A stretch of 56,306 nt of DNA from Paucimonas lemoignei (GCF_004342585.1 NZ_SLZQ01000019.1:1-56306), one strand, 5' to 3'. Positions 28,138 through 36,055 are shown, numbered from the stretch's first letter. Numbers and translations: made by a program. The notes: generated from the sequence alone by a model not told the origin.

Positions 28138-28899
28138 CTATAAAGGGCGATGAACCATAAAGCTAATGTGTGTTGAATCAGCCTTTTCAACTGTAAATTG
28201 CGCATCTTTGTATGCATACAATCCACCTGGTTTGTAATCCAGGCTGACCTCTTGAGTGAAAGCCGGTCGAGCAAATCCGTCTTTAGTAAATTCTTTGTAG
28301 ACGAAACGGATTTGGCCTCCTGCAACTCCAGCATACGTCAACGTAGCACGCGGCCCAGAGCTTTCTCGATCTTTTAGGTATTTGATAGACTCTCCAATGC
28401 TTCCACTGATCGGCGATGTCAATTTAGCCTGAAAGACGTTCGTTACATCAGGAGTCCAGCTCCAATAAAATTCTGTGGCTTCTGATGTCCCGCTTGGCAC
28501 GAACAGGCCGCCATAGCCTCTTTTCGTTCCATTTAAGCCAGAGAATGGCGCCGGCGCAGAATAGTAACTTCCTTCATTGGTTCTGTTACGCAACCGATAA
28601 TCTCCGGCTGGAATGGAGAATTCGAGCGTTTTAACCTTGTGTTCTACGCGTGTTATTGAGCTTTCTTTCAAACGAAACGCTTCAAGTCGGAGGCCCGTAG
28701 CCTCCTTTGAATATTCCCCTGCAGTGAGCATGACATCGCCAACATTAGCCGTAGATTTGCTCGGGACAAAAACCTTCCCTGGTATTACTTCGGGTTCGAC
28801 TGGCCTGCCTAATCGCACTGATCGGAGTTCTGTAGCGCATGCGGTGAGAACCAGCGTAAAGGCCAATAAAGTGAGCCGTGGCATAACTGTTTTGATCAT
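28138..28899 (-). CDS. Lipoprotein, hypothetical
   Basis: A 253-residue protein with a lipoprotein signal: hydrophobic LTLLAFTLVLTAC with the lipobox LTAC (Cys21). The mature part is beta-rich, with repeats of short strands, EIPAGDYRLRNRTNEG-like turns (here FSIPAGDYRLRNRT) and a FYWSWTP segment. The IPAGDYRLR motif is common in DUF2846-like lipoproteins. The function is unknown. It stands alone with AT-rich flanks. Confidence 0.6.
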   Translation of the reverse strand: MIKTVMPRLTLLAFTLVLTACATELRSVRLGRPVEPEVIPGKVFVPSKSTANVGDVMLTAGEYSKEATGLRLEAFRLKESSITRVEHKVKTLEFSIPAGDYRLRNRTNEGSYYSAPAPFSGLNGTKRGYGGLFVPSGTSEATEFYWSWTPDVTNVFQAKLTSPISGSIGESIKYLKDRESSGPRATLTYAGVAGGQIRFVYKEFTKDGFARPAFTQEVSLDYKPGGLYAYKDAQFTVEKADSTHISFMVHRPL

Positions 28900-29082
28900 T
28901 TTTGTATCTACTTGTGTAAAAAATCAGTGAAATTAGCTAACGCCGAGCTAATAGGGCCACAGCCCATGTCGTGGAGCGGAAGTTCTTCGCTGCGAATCCA
29001 GGCTCAACGACGATTTAAATAAGCTACGCGCGCTACTCCAGCTTAGAGGCTTCTGAAGAAGTCGTTTGGTCTTTAGCTTTTC

Positions 29083-29625
29083 CTAGTCAGTCTTACGTTT
29101 TCCGCGGGGGCGCTGAGGAGGTTGACGTTTAGGACGTGGAGCTTGCTCAGCCAGGAGCTCTTTATAGCGTTCTTCAGGGTTGAACAATACTGGCAAGTTG
29201 AACTTCGCCCATGTTTCCTCTAATTTTTTGTAATGGCAATCGCTTTGTTGAATGCCCATCGCCTCTGCGTCCTGCAGCCACTGCGGCTTTTTATGCCGGC
29301 GACTAGGGTGAGCATAGGAGCCATATAAAGTGCGGTCCTTAGCGTCCATAGGGTTCAAATATGGGCGCCTTTGATTAACACGCGTTTCAGGCGACTCGCC
29401 TGGTCGCTTTAACGCTGCCAGCATACCTTCTGGTGGGATTCCGAGCTGCTTAGCTAATTCAATGACTTTTTCACGAGCTTTTTCGTACTTCTCCTCTCGC
29501 TCTTCAAGCTTTTTTTGACAACGGCGAATCAACTCGTACAGTTGATAAAACTGATTGTCAGTCATTTCTCCGTCTTCAGCGCGCTCTGCCAGCCACTTTC
29601 TCACCGCTTCAAAAGAAATACGCAT
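29083..29625 (-). CDS. H-NS-like nucleoid protein
   Basis: A 180-residue protein when started at MRISFEAVRKW; the longer frame adds 7 residues. Residues ~15-75 form a charged coiled coil (LIRRCQKKLEEREEKYEKAR), then ELAKQLGIPPEGMLAALK. The C-terminal part has YLNPMDAKDRTLYGSYAHPS followed by RRHKKPQWLQDAEAMGI. This resembles the H-NS DNA-binding domain (YRNP...TWxGRGRKPxWxxxxxxxG) with an insertion, and a Pro/Arg-rich tail (PRPKRQPPQRPRGKRK) adds charge. Plasmid H-NS relatives silence cargo genes so that new DNA does not harm the host. The fit to the consensus is partial. Confidence 0.6.
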   Translation of the reverse strand: MRISFEAVRKWLAERAEDGEMTDNQFYQLYELIRRCQKKLEEREEKYEKAREKVIELAKQLGIPPEGMLAALKRPGESPETRVNQRRPYLNPMDAKDRTLYGSYAHPSRRHKKPQWLQDAEAMGIQQSDCHYKKLEETWAKFNLPVLFNPEERYKELLAEQAPRPKRQPPQRPRGKRKTD

Positions 29626-29890
29626 ACTCACAAGCATTATTAGCAATTAGCATATTGTAAAAGAACCGCATAAATACAGCCATAGTTATGCCGATGTGCT
29701 GTACAAATAGCAGAATACTATGGGATTTTTCATTTCCAACTTAACTAAGCGGGCTCGAAACACTGGAGACGGACCAAGAAACGAAGGACGGACACTTTTA
29801 AGTGGCACAGCATTGAGCAATGGCCGCGGGAAAAGCCATGGAAGCATGCTGTACCATCGACAGCAAGCGCTGTCAGTTACACAGCAGCTA

Positions 29891-30637
29891 TTAGGCCCCA
29901 GCCAAACTGTTCAGCCGAGTGTGCAGACGCTGAACTGCGGCGCGGGGCGTAATGGACGACTGACTATGACCGATAAGTCTCGGTGACAACGTAGCCACAA
30001 CTAGCCCAGGTGAATCGGTGTAGCAGGAAAACACGCCTCCAACGAAGTTTTTTGCAGTGAGCGCGCGCTCCATATTCTCTCGCATCCAAAGATCATACTC
30101 GCCGCGAATCAATAACCCATTTCCACCGGCGCCGACGATACGCCCCTCGGTGGCGAGCTGATCAATAGCAGCAATGGCAGTGTCAATGCTGAATTCATTT
30201 TGGGCAGATCGCTCGGATTCTTTGATAGCGCGGCCGGCTGCCAGGCGCTTCTCAAGTGCCTCTTTCTCAGCGCCTGTGATCGCGCGAGCTTTCGGAATCG
30301 GCTCAAAGCAACCAAACTTGTAGAACTGACGCGTCGCATCGACGTAAGCCAGCACAATCGCTCGGGCCTCCTCATCAAACCATTCTGTACGACCAGGTAC
30401 GGCAGCAGCTAACGGATTACGGTACTGCTCAACGATGCTGTGAAGCGTCTTTTCAAGGCGCTCCGCCTGGACTCCATCCCGACAGAGCAGCATGATCGAT
30501 CCATCAAAGTTGACTTGCGTTAGCAGCTGTTTGCTGCGCTTGGGCACGTTAGCTGACCAACCTATTTTTATGCGGTCAAGCGTTCTATGCTTAAGCAAGT
30601 ACAAGTAAGCCGGCTTATATTTTGTTGTGCTTACCAT
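29891..30637 (-). CDS. GIY-YIG-like (T5orf172/Mug113 type) protein
   Basis: A 248-residue protein. The N-terminal ~110 residues show YLYLLKHRTLDRIKIGWSAN, then AERLEKTLHSIVEQYRNP and PGRTEWFDEEA, the layout of the T5orf172 (Mug113) branch of the GIY-YIG nuclease fold (xYLYxL...xxKIGxxxxxxxR...ExxxHxxF...xxEWF). Beyond ~120 the protein is helical. It starts at 30637 with a GGGAGA site. It sits between the H-NS-like gene and the partition genes. A second T5orf172-like protein lies in the defence operon (37344-38537). Nuclease activity is inferred from the fold. Confidence 0.65.
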   Translation of the reverse strand: MVSTTKYKPAYLYLLKHRTLDRIKIGWSANVPKRSKQLLTQVNFDGSIMLLCRDGVQAERLEKTLHSIVEQYRNPLAAAVPGRTEWFDEEARAIVLAYVDATRQFYKFGCFEPIPKARAITGAEKEALEKRLAAGRAIKESERSAQNEFSIDTAIAAIDQLATEGRIVGAGGNGLLIRGEYDLWMRENMERALTAKNFVGGVFSCYTDSPGLVVATLSPRLIGHSQSSITPRAAVQRLHTRLNSLAGA

Positions 30638-30666
30638 GTTATGTCTCCCGTCTGGCAGTAAGCTTA

Positions 30667-30906
30667 TTAGCCGGTCAATTTGGAAATGGCGACCGCCACT
30701 GCGGCAGCGCGGCTGATGCCTTGATTGCGAGCCCAGTCGTCAATCCTTGCCAAAGTCGCCGGGCTGATCGTCAGGGTGATAACCTGCTTGCAGCCCGCTT
30801 TCTTGACCTTCTTTTTTTCCGGTGAGAATGCCGGTTCACCACCAGCAATGAATGCGTCCAGGTTTTTATAAGCTGAGACTTGGGGTTTTGTCGGAATAAT
30901 AGCCAT
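30667..30906 (-). CDS. Ribbon-helix-helix protein, probable partition partner of ParA
   Basis: A 79-residue protein with a flexible basic N-terminal tail (SPEKKKVKKAG) and a C-terminal ribbon-helix-helix: KQVITLTISPATLARIDDWA followed by RNQGISRAAAVAVAISKLTG. This is the ParG/CopG style of small centromere-binding proteins that partner ParA. It follows parA on the same strand with a 161-bp gap filled with 11-bp-phased repeats that are likely its binding sites. The start has a GGAG site 8 bases upstream. The role is inferred from fold and position. Confidence 0.7.
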   Translation of the reverse strand: MAIIPTKPQVSAYKNLDAFIAGGEPAFSPEKKKVKKAGCKQVITLTISPATLARIDDWARNQGISRAAAVAVAISKLTG

Positions 30907-30959
30907 GAACTTGCTCCATTAGATTGAATGTTGAAACACTGGACTGGTTAAGGTTTATT

Positions 30960-31058
30960 GCTTTATTTGTGCTGTATTAGCGCATTAGCTTCGCTGCAGA
31001 ATTGCTTCACTTTTGCTGTACTTTCGCCTCATTTTCACTGTATGTAAGCTTTAAGCTA
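30960..31058 (-). repeat. Nine 11-bp-phased repeats between parA and the RHH gene
   Basis: A hexamer of the form GCTKYA recurs exactly every 11 bp at 30960, 30971, 30982, 30993, 31004, 31015, 31026, 31037 and 31048: GCTTTA, GCTGTA, GCATTA, GCTGCA, GCTTCA, GCTGTA, GCCTCA, ACTGTA, GCTTTA. The stronger GCTGYA copies alternate, giving a 22-bp overtone. Eleven-bp phasing places sites on one DNA face, as in the operator or centromere arrays of ribbon-helix-helix partition proteins. The matching array upstream of parA reads in the opposite orientation. Confidence 0.75.
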
Positions 31059-31067
31059 TGCAGCGAA

Positions 31068-31688
31068 TCACGCCAGTACTGCATGAATAAAGTTGCGCAT
31101 CTCTACTTCCGCTTTTGGATCACGCCCAGGAAGTTCGATGATTGAACGCCCTTCTGCGGCACTTTCCGAAATGGCTTTGCGGCGACCGATGGGGGTGGGC
31201 AGATATGTAATGCCTTCCGGGATGGCTGCAGCAGCTTCACGGTTGTCAGCGCCTCGCGGGTCTGCCATCGAGAGGACAGCCAAGGCTGCGATGTCTCGGT
31301 AGCCACGCGCTTCAGTTAGGATTTCAAGGAAGTCTGCTATTGCCCACATTGAATAAGAGCGGGGCTGAAATGGGACTACCACACGATCCGCGACCATAAG
31401 TGCTGCACGGAGAGCAGCACTGTTACGACCGCCAGGGCAATCAATCACGATATCCTCGTACCGTTTTGCGGCGAGTTGCACTTGTTGGCGCAAGGTCTGG
31501 CCGTCAGCATAGCTAGCAGCGGCGATGGGATCAGGCTCACGAAGCTTGAGTGCCGATGCAAGGGACATTTGCGGATCCGCATCAACGGCCAAAACGTCAC
31601 GGCCAGCGAGAGATAGTGCGATGGCGAGATTTAACGCGAGCGTAGATTTCCCTTCGCCGCCCTTTGTGCTCGATAAGGCAAAAATCAA
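31068..31688 (-). CDS. parA: ParA-type partition ATPase
   Basis: A 206-residue short ParA/MinD-family ATPase (type Ib size). It has the deviant Walker A motif STKGGEGKSTLALNLA (Lys9-Thr16, with the signature lysine Lys9), Walker A' VLAVDADPQ and Walker B DIVIDCPGG. There is no N-terminal HTH domain, so autoregulation would depend on the small ribbon-helix-helix partner encoded next. The start codon is TTG at 31688 with GGGGG about 8 bases ahead. The protein should distribute copies of the element when it is outside the chromosome. Phased repeats flank the gene on both sides. Confidence 0.9.
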   Translation of the reverse strand: MIFALSSTKGGEGKSTLALNLAIALSLAGRDVLAVDADPQMSLASALKLREPDPIAAASYADGQTLRQQVQLAAKRYEDIVIDCPGGRNSAALRAALMVADRVVVPFQPRSYSMWAIADFLEILTEARGYRDIAALAVLSMADPRGADNREAAAAIPEGITYLPTPIGRRKAISESAAEGRSIIELPGRDPKAEVEMRNFIHAVLA

Positions 31689-31717
31689 TTAAACCCCCGG
31701 TGGTTTATAAGTACGAT

Positions 31718-31805
31718 TACAGCGTTAATACAGTGCTTGTGCAGTAAAGTTGAAGCACTCATACAGTGCGCTTACAGCATTGATGCAGTTTCGCTGCAGC
31801 GCTTC
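31718..31805 (+). repeat. Eight 11-bp-phased repeats upstream of parA (candidate centromere/operator)
   Basis: A hexamer TRCAGY starts exactly every 11 bp at 31718, 31729, 31740, 31751, 31762, 31773, 31784 and 31795: TACAGC, TACAGT, TGCAGT, TGAAGC, TACAGT, TACAGC, TGCAGT, TGCAGC. Only one copy departs from the consensus. It lies just ahead of the parA start and is inverted relative to the array at 30960-31058 (TACAGC is the reverse complement of GCTGTA). It fits a partition site that also represses parA. Binding is inferred. Confidence 0.8.
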
Positions 31806-31952
31806 TGATGCAAAGTTAAAGCGAATTAACCTACAAGTATGTATAGCGATCCAGGTCTAAAATCGAATGGAAAGTCTTGGAAAAATGTACAGTTTCAATC
31901 CTTGGATAAAGCACCAAAAACAACCATATTTAGGACGATGCGATAGATGAAA

Positions 31953-31982
31953 GAAAAACGCCCTGTAAATAGGGCGTTTTTT
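31953..31982. terminator. Bidirectional rho-independent terminator
   Basis: AAAAACGCCCT, a short AT loop and AGGGCGTTTTTT form a 6-7 bp GC stem with A and T runs on both sides. It separates the parA promoter region from the convergently placed end of the gene at 32064-33116. Confidence 0.8.
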
Positions 31983-32063
31983 AGGCGAGAGTATTAATCT
32001 TATAGAGCTTATCCATAATTACTCCTATAGACTCGACTGCGATGGCCGTGCTGATCGCATTGA

Positions 32064-33116
32064 TTAAAAATTGTCGAAGTCTCCAAGCCCGCTGCCGAAG
32101 TCAGACACGCCATCGGCAATACTGGCTACAAAGTCGCCCGCGAAGTCACACACGCTGCCAGCGAGGTCGCCGATTGCATCGAAGGTGTAGCCAAATGCAT
32201 TTCCCGCAATGTCGATCATCGCTCCAGCGAGCATTGGCAGTCCGCTCGCTGGATTGATCCAACCGAAGGCGTAATCGTCGCTTTGCCTGCTCACGGCGCC
32301 ACTGCAATCGCTACCGCCTCTACTCCGGCCGCCCCAGGAAAACGCACGGCTCCGACGGCGTCCGCCGGTAAGATTGAAAGTTATGTGCGGCATAAAGTCG
32401 CGCCACGTTCCTGTCGCCCCTCCTCCGCCACCCAGACTAAATCCCAGTTGTTTGCTAGCGCCCTGATTGGAAGGTGGGATAGCGGGCGTTGGAGCAGCAG
32501 CTTCGGCAGGAAAGCTAGCCAGCATGCGCTGCTTCTGTTCAGCCATAGCCGTCTCTCTGGCTTTCATAATTGCTTCAACGAGTCCTGGTGTTACGTACTT
32601 AATATTAATCTCCAGCACTGCAGCAAAGTGAGCGGCCCGTGCAGGCAGATCGCGCAGACGGCGATTCCGCGCCTTGTTCTCACGGCGCCGGAGCAAGCGC
32701 CTTATCTGCTTATACCCGGCAAACAAGCCTGCGGCAGCTACCCCAGCAGCTACAGCCGTGACGGGGGAAACGACTAACCCGCCTACAATGGCAGCCCCGA
32801 GCCCCAGTGTGCCGACTGCAAACTCAGGCGTGCTGAGCTTGTATGCAGGCAGTTCGCGTAAGTCTTCGAGTTGCCAATCGAGCTTAAAACGTGGTGCTTC
32901 AACAAACACTCCGGCTGCTGCTTCGGCTAAGTGAGCTGGAGTACGGTGTGACAGCGAGTAGAGCGCGAGTTTTACGCGGTCGATAAGTCGTTCGCGGGCT
33001 TCCCGCAGGCCCGGGTCTACGCTTACAACTTGGTCGTCTCCGCGCAAAGCTTCAAGCCCGTCAAGCGCTGCCATGTAAGTGCGGATATGGAAATCAAAGA
33101 GGGTCTTTTTTCTCAT
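32064..33116 (-). CDS. Membrane-associated plasmid-backbone protein, hypothetical
   Basis: A 350-residue protein. The N-terminal ~100 residues are helical and soluble. Residues ~100-145 form a hydrophobic pair of helices (FAVGTLGLGAAIVGGLVVSP, then VAAGVAAAGLFAGY) followed by a very basic cluster (IRRLLRRRENKARNRRLRD). A Pro/Gly-rich linker with GGGGG, then a C-terminal stretch with repeated amphipathic FDAIGDLAGSVCDFAGDFVA-like units ends the protein. I do not recognise the family. Position between par and rep genes suggests a maintenance or transfer-related role, but nothing in the sequence proves it. Confidence 0.5.
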   Translation of the reverse strand: MRKKTLFDFHIRTYMAALDGLEALRGDDQVVSVDPGLREARERLIDRVKLALYSLSHRTPAHLAEAAAGVFVEAPRFKLDWQLEDLRELPAYKLSTPEFAVGTLGLGAAIVGGLVVSPVTAVAAGVAAAGLFAGYKQIRRLLRRRENKARNRRLRDLPARAAHFAAVLEINIKYVTPGLVEAIMKARETAMAEQKQRMLASFPAEAAAPTPAIPPSNQGASKQLGFSLGGGGGATGTWRDFMPHITFNLTGGRRRSRAFSWGGRSRGGSDCSGAVSRQSDDYAFGWINPASGLPMLAGAMIDIAGNAFGYTFDAIGDLAGSVCDFAGDFVASIADGVSDFGSGLGDFDNF

Positions 33117-34200
33117 TTTTATTATGCGTTTAATTGCTTAGCACTATGCATTAAATTACCACGTATATGCATAGTTAACAAGCGGCTCATGCTTACTTTT
33201 ATGCCAACCTGCCACATTGAGCCCAGTCGGAGAGTACGGATAGGCAGCATGACTCTCTTAGACGTCGGAGAACGAGTGGGACCTACGCTAGCCTCCCCTA
33301 CCTTTCCGACACAGCTACCCCTCATTCACTGCCTTGCGCACCGCAACTAAGCCGGCTTAACCGGTGCTTCCCTGGCATCCTTTGCAGATTCCATTTCTGC
33401 CTCCTCCCCAGCCTCCACTCCCTCCCCCTTCCCAGCCACCTCGCCTAACATCTTTCCACCCTCCTTGCCCGCACTTACTTCAGCACCAAGCAACGCAGCC
33501 AGCCTGGAATCTCCCCTGCGCTTGCCCCGGCCTATCCTTACAGACCATGCATGCATCTGCGTCAGCGCGTAATGAGCAAGCTAAGCGATCAGTAGGCAAG
33601 CTACTGGCATGGATCCACTTTGGCTCTGATCGAGGTGGCTGGCCTGGAAGCTAAAGCGGTGTGGATTAGGTGCTGGGATGGAAGCTAAGCAGGTGCCGAA
33701 TGAGCTGGCTTTGAGTTACGCGGCTCGCGCCGGCTAAATCGCTGGCGAGCAGTCGCCACCGATTCGCCATCGACCGCCTTTTGGGAAGCTGGTTTGGATG
33801 CTCCTCCGCGATCACCTTGGCAGTGGGAGCAGGTCTGAGCCACCATGCCTGGCGGCGCTCCGCGCACGGCTCGCCTGGGGCAACTAGCGAGCAGCTGGCT
33901 AAGTGCTGCTTGGGCTGGCGGGCGAGATGCTGTTAAAGCGTGAGATGGATGGCTATGGATATTCCGAGGATGGGGGCGCGGATAGGCCGGCTCGTATAGC
34001 GCTGCGACTGTTGGTGTTGGAGCTGGCTTGGATGCTCGCACGGCATGGGCAGGGCTAGCCTTAATGGAGTAATGGATAGGCCGGCTTGTGTGCTAACTTG
34101 GAAGCGAAACAAGCTCGACTGGCGCATACACCTGCTGCTTCTCCTGGCGGTACCAGCTGTCCGCCTAAGGCAGCATCAAGATCGACGTGAAGCCTGCAAA
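33117..34200. other. Gene-poor stretch with odd composition
   Basis: No convincing gene. Short frames exist, the best being a Lys/Glu/Gly-rich 69-residue one at 33347-33556 on the minus strand (GRGKRRGDSRLAALLGAEVS), which could be a small transfer-type protein. The plus strand is C-rich and nearly A/G-poor at 33395-33480, then becomes rich in GCTGGCT, AAGCTAAGC and GATGCT words. A 12-bp word, GATAGGCCGGCT, occurs at about 33979 and 34076. The repetitive word use suggests decayed repeats or structured RNA rather than protein coding. Confidence 0.35.
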
Positions 34201-34201
34201 A

Positions 34202-34229
34202 GAAAAAGGGCGCACCTCTTGATGTGCCC
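34202..34229 (-). terminator. Rho-independent terminator of the tandem-hairpin RNA
   Basis: On the minus strand GGGCACATC pairs with GGTGCGCCC around an AAGA loop (one G-T-type mismatch), followed at once by TTTTTCTTTT. It ends leftward transcription from the repeat RNA, and possibly from the replication initiator. Confidence 0.8.
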
Positions 34230-34248
34230 TCTATACCTTCCGAAGGAA

Positions 34249-34438
34249 TGTCTCACCCGCCCGTACGGCGGCAAACGGATGCTGGAGCCTTTTAAGCAAT
34301 AACTTTCAAGTTATCAGCAGTAGCCACTACCTTCTCAACCGCCCATACGGCGGCGAACAGATGCTAAAGCAGCGAAAGCGATTAGCTTTCGATTTTCAGC
34401 AGTAGTCTTGGTATTCTCAGCCACCACACGGGGAAAAC
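34249..34438 (-). repeat. Three 28-nt repeats resembling type I-F CRISPR repeats, 80-82 bp apart
   Basis: Copies lie at 34249-34276, 34331-34358 and (degenerate) about 34411-34438. Copy 2 starts GTTCGCCGCCGTATGGGCGG and ends TTGAGAAG. From memory the type I-F repeat starts GTTCACTGCCGTRTAGGCAG and ends CTAAGAAA. Copy 2 has the same length, 21 of 28 identical positions, all seven differences are transitions, and the stem change (CUGCC/GGCAG to CCGCC/GGCGG) is compensated. The intervals (52-54 nt) are longer than the usual 32-nt I-F spacers and share conserved ends, and no cas genes are present. Call it CRISPR-like, not a CRISPR array. Confidence 0.55.
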
Positions 34439-34556
34439 TTGACTACAGGGACAGTGTACCTGCTGATCGAAAATCTAAAGCGTGGATTAACGCACAGTTT
34501 TAGAGATTATTCGAGGCATTGGAGAAACTCCACCTCCCTGTTGCTGGCGCCGGTTA

Positions 34557-35621
34557 CTAGGAAGAGATTTCTTCAGTGCTCTTTTTCGGAGTGACGACTG
34601 CTTTTTGCATGTGCAGCTTTTCAGCTTTCGTGTCGAGTTTGTACGGCTGCAAAATTCGAATGCGATCATGCACCTTTGGCTGTGACAATTTATTAAGCGC
34701 GCGCTTAATATGATCTTTAAAGTCGTCCATATCAGCCGTCGCACCTGAAATTTTTTGAAGGTGCGCGAGAGGCAACGTAATTAGCTCATCGTTCGATGCT
34801 AAATACGCCGCTAGCCAGCTGGGGAACCCTTTGTAAGCGAGCGCCTCTTTGGGAATGGCAGTCCATGAGTTGACGCCGAACAGCTCGGCAACCGGGTCGC
34901 ACACCCGAAAGCGTAGCTTATCGCGGCCACGAGGTTTGAGGCGTGAAACCTTGTAGTCGTCAATAATGTCAATTTCGATCAGATGCGGCACAGTGCAATT
35001 CCTACCGCTAGTAGTTTGTAAGCAAAGCTCAGCGCCACTCAGCCGGACAATGCTATTGCGAATGGCAGTGTGCGTGCTTGCACCGTATGAAACTTTTAGG
35101 GCTTGAGCGAACTTATAGAAAGTTGTTTCATGCCAGCCTTCGTCAGACGATTCGGACGGAAGCGGAAGATCGCCAGCATAATGCGTTAAGCAACAGCTGA
35201 ACACCTTTCGGTCATACCAATTAAGCATTGATCCTTTGAGTCTAAGCGTAATGTCCTTCCTAGAACCAATTGGAACGTAGCCGTCGGAATCACGCTTATG
35301 TTCCACAGGCTCATCTGAGCTAGCAAATAAAGCAGATCGAATAAGCGAATTTGGCAAAATAACATAGCCGGCTTTTTGGTGTGGCAGGTACGATTTACCT
35401 CGGTGCCGCACAGCCCCATACTTACGCTTTTCGTCGCGCACTTCCTCTGTTTCAGTATCGCTAATAAACGTAAGTGCAGTGCCTGCTTTCTCAAGCAGCC
35501 ATACCTTTTTTCGAATTTCCTCATTCAGCGTTGCGGCTTGCTCAGGCGACGCCAGCGGCAGCAAGCTACGGAGGTTCTCGATTTCCCGCTCAAGTTTAAG
35601 CTCTTTCTCAGTTTTTTCCAT
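34557..35621 (-). CDS. TrfA-like plasmid replication initiator
   Basis: A 354-residue protein when started at ATG 35621, which has a GGAG site and directly follows the stop codon of the small upstream gene. After a coiled N-terminal part (EKELKLEREIENLRSLLPLA) come LPNSLIRSALFASSDEP, DITLRLKGSMLNWYDRKVFS, CCLTHYAGDLPLP and a second winged-helix-like half. ALFxxxxx, LKGxxLxxYDxxVF and the overall layout are those of TrfA/IncP-like initiators, which bind iterons to open an origin. Six 22-bp iterons lie 300 bp upstream. This marks the island as derived from a plasmid or able to replicate. Confidence 0.75.
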   Translation of the reverse strand: MEKTEKELKLEREIENLRSLLPLASPEQAATLNEEIRKKVWLLEKAGTALTFISDTETEEVRDEKRKYGAVRHRGKSYLPHQKAGYVILPNSLIRSALFASSDEPVEHKRDSDGYVPIGSRKDITLRLKGSMLNWYDRKVFSCCLTHYAGDLPLPSESSDEGWHETTFYKFAQALKVSYGASTHTAIRNSIVRLSGAELCLQTTSGRNCTVPHLIEIDIIDDYKVSRLKPRGRDKLRFRVCDPVAELFGVNSWTAIPKEALAYKGFPSWLAAYLASNDELITLPLAHLQKISGATADMDDFKDHIKRALNKLSQPKVHDRIRILQPYKLDTKAEKLHMQKAVVTPKKSTEEISS

Positions 35622-35622
35622 T

Positions 35623-35814
35623 CTAGGCTCCAGTAGCATTGGTAATATGTCGGTCGACGAAAGAGCGGATAACATCGCGCGTCATTTTTCCCCTTTGGCG
35701 GCAAACCGCGAAGGAAGCACTATGCTTTTCGCATGTGATTAAAGCGGTCAATTGCAACTTGTTTGGGCCGTAGCTGCCGCTGCGATACTTGCGTTCAGTT
35801 TTGTTAGTAATCAT
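35623..35814 (-). CDS. Small basic protein upstream of the initiator
   Basis: A 63-residue basic protein (MITNKTERKYRSGSYGPNKL, ending HITNATGA) with a good GAGGAA ribosome-binding site 6-7 bases ahead of the ATG. Its TAG stop ends one base before the initiator's ATG, so the two are translationally coupled. It may help regulate initiator synthesis and copy number. No family recognised. Confidence 0.6.
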   Translation of the reverse strand: MITNKTERKYRSGSYGPNKLQLTALITCEKHSASFAVCRQRGKMTRDVIRSFVDRHITNATGA

Positions 35815-35923
35815 TTTGATTCCTCAAAAATTCATGGGCAGCTCATCCGCTAAATAATTTACAAAAGTTAAACGCCCTCATTAAGTTCTGCAAAACCAAC
35901 CAGACCTTCTTAACCCCAAGAGC

Positions 35924-36055
35924 ACTTGACTTACAACGGAACTTTACATGACTTGAAGCGAATTATAACTTGACCCTAAGCGCTTTAATACTTGACCTGC
36001 CTTCAAATAATACTTGACCTTTAAATATTCAAAACTTGACTTTGTACGGATATTT
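35924..36055 (+). repeat. Six iterons with 22-bp spacing: probable replication origin (oriV)
   Basis: The heptamer ACTTGAC starts exactly every 22 bp at 35924, 35946 (ACATGAC), 35968, 35990, 36012 and 36034. The DNA between repeats is AT-rich. Two-helical-turn spacing of direct repeats upstream of a TrfA-like initiator gene is typical of iteron-controlled plasmid origins. The same side carries an AT-rich stretch (36140-36290) that could be the opening region. Activity is not shown. Confidence 0.85.

Larger units (their letters stand above)
34202..34438 (-). ncRNA. Tandem-hairpin RNA with CRISPR-like repeats, ending in a terminator
   Basis: Read on the minus strand this ~240-nt stretch has three related modules. 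Each module has a 28-nt repeat with hairpin CCGCC-GTAYG-GGCGG (the third copy is degenerate), then CTACTGCTGA, then a variable hairpin, then AGCATCY just before the next repeat. The variable hairpins differ in sequence but keep pairing: CGAAAGC/GCTTTCG in one, ATAACTT/AAGTTAT in the next. A strong terminator closes the unit. There is no reading frame across it. It lies ~120 bp downstream of the replication initiator on the same strand. Compensated pairing argues for a real RNA; its function is unknown. Confidence 0.55.

Noticed and set aside
33685-34041. Ala/Pro-rich 118-residue frame on the minus strand
   Set aside because: No ribosome-binding site, low-complexity composition and position in a repeat-rich stretch make it unlikely to be a gene.
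34249-34438. A true CRISPR array
   Set aside because: Only two good repeats plus one degenerate copy, intervals of 52-54 nt with shared ends, and no cas genes nearby. Called CRISPR-like only.
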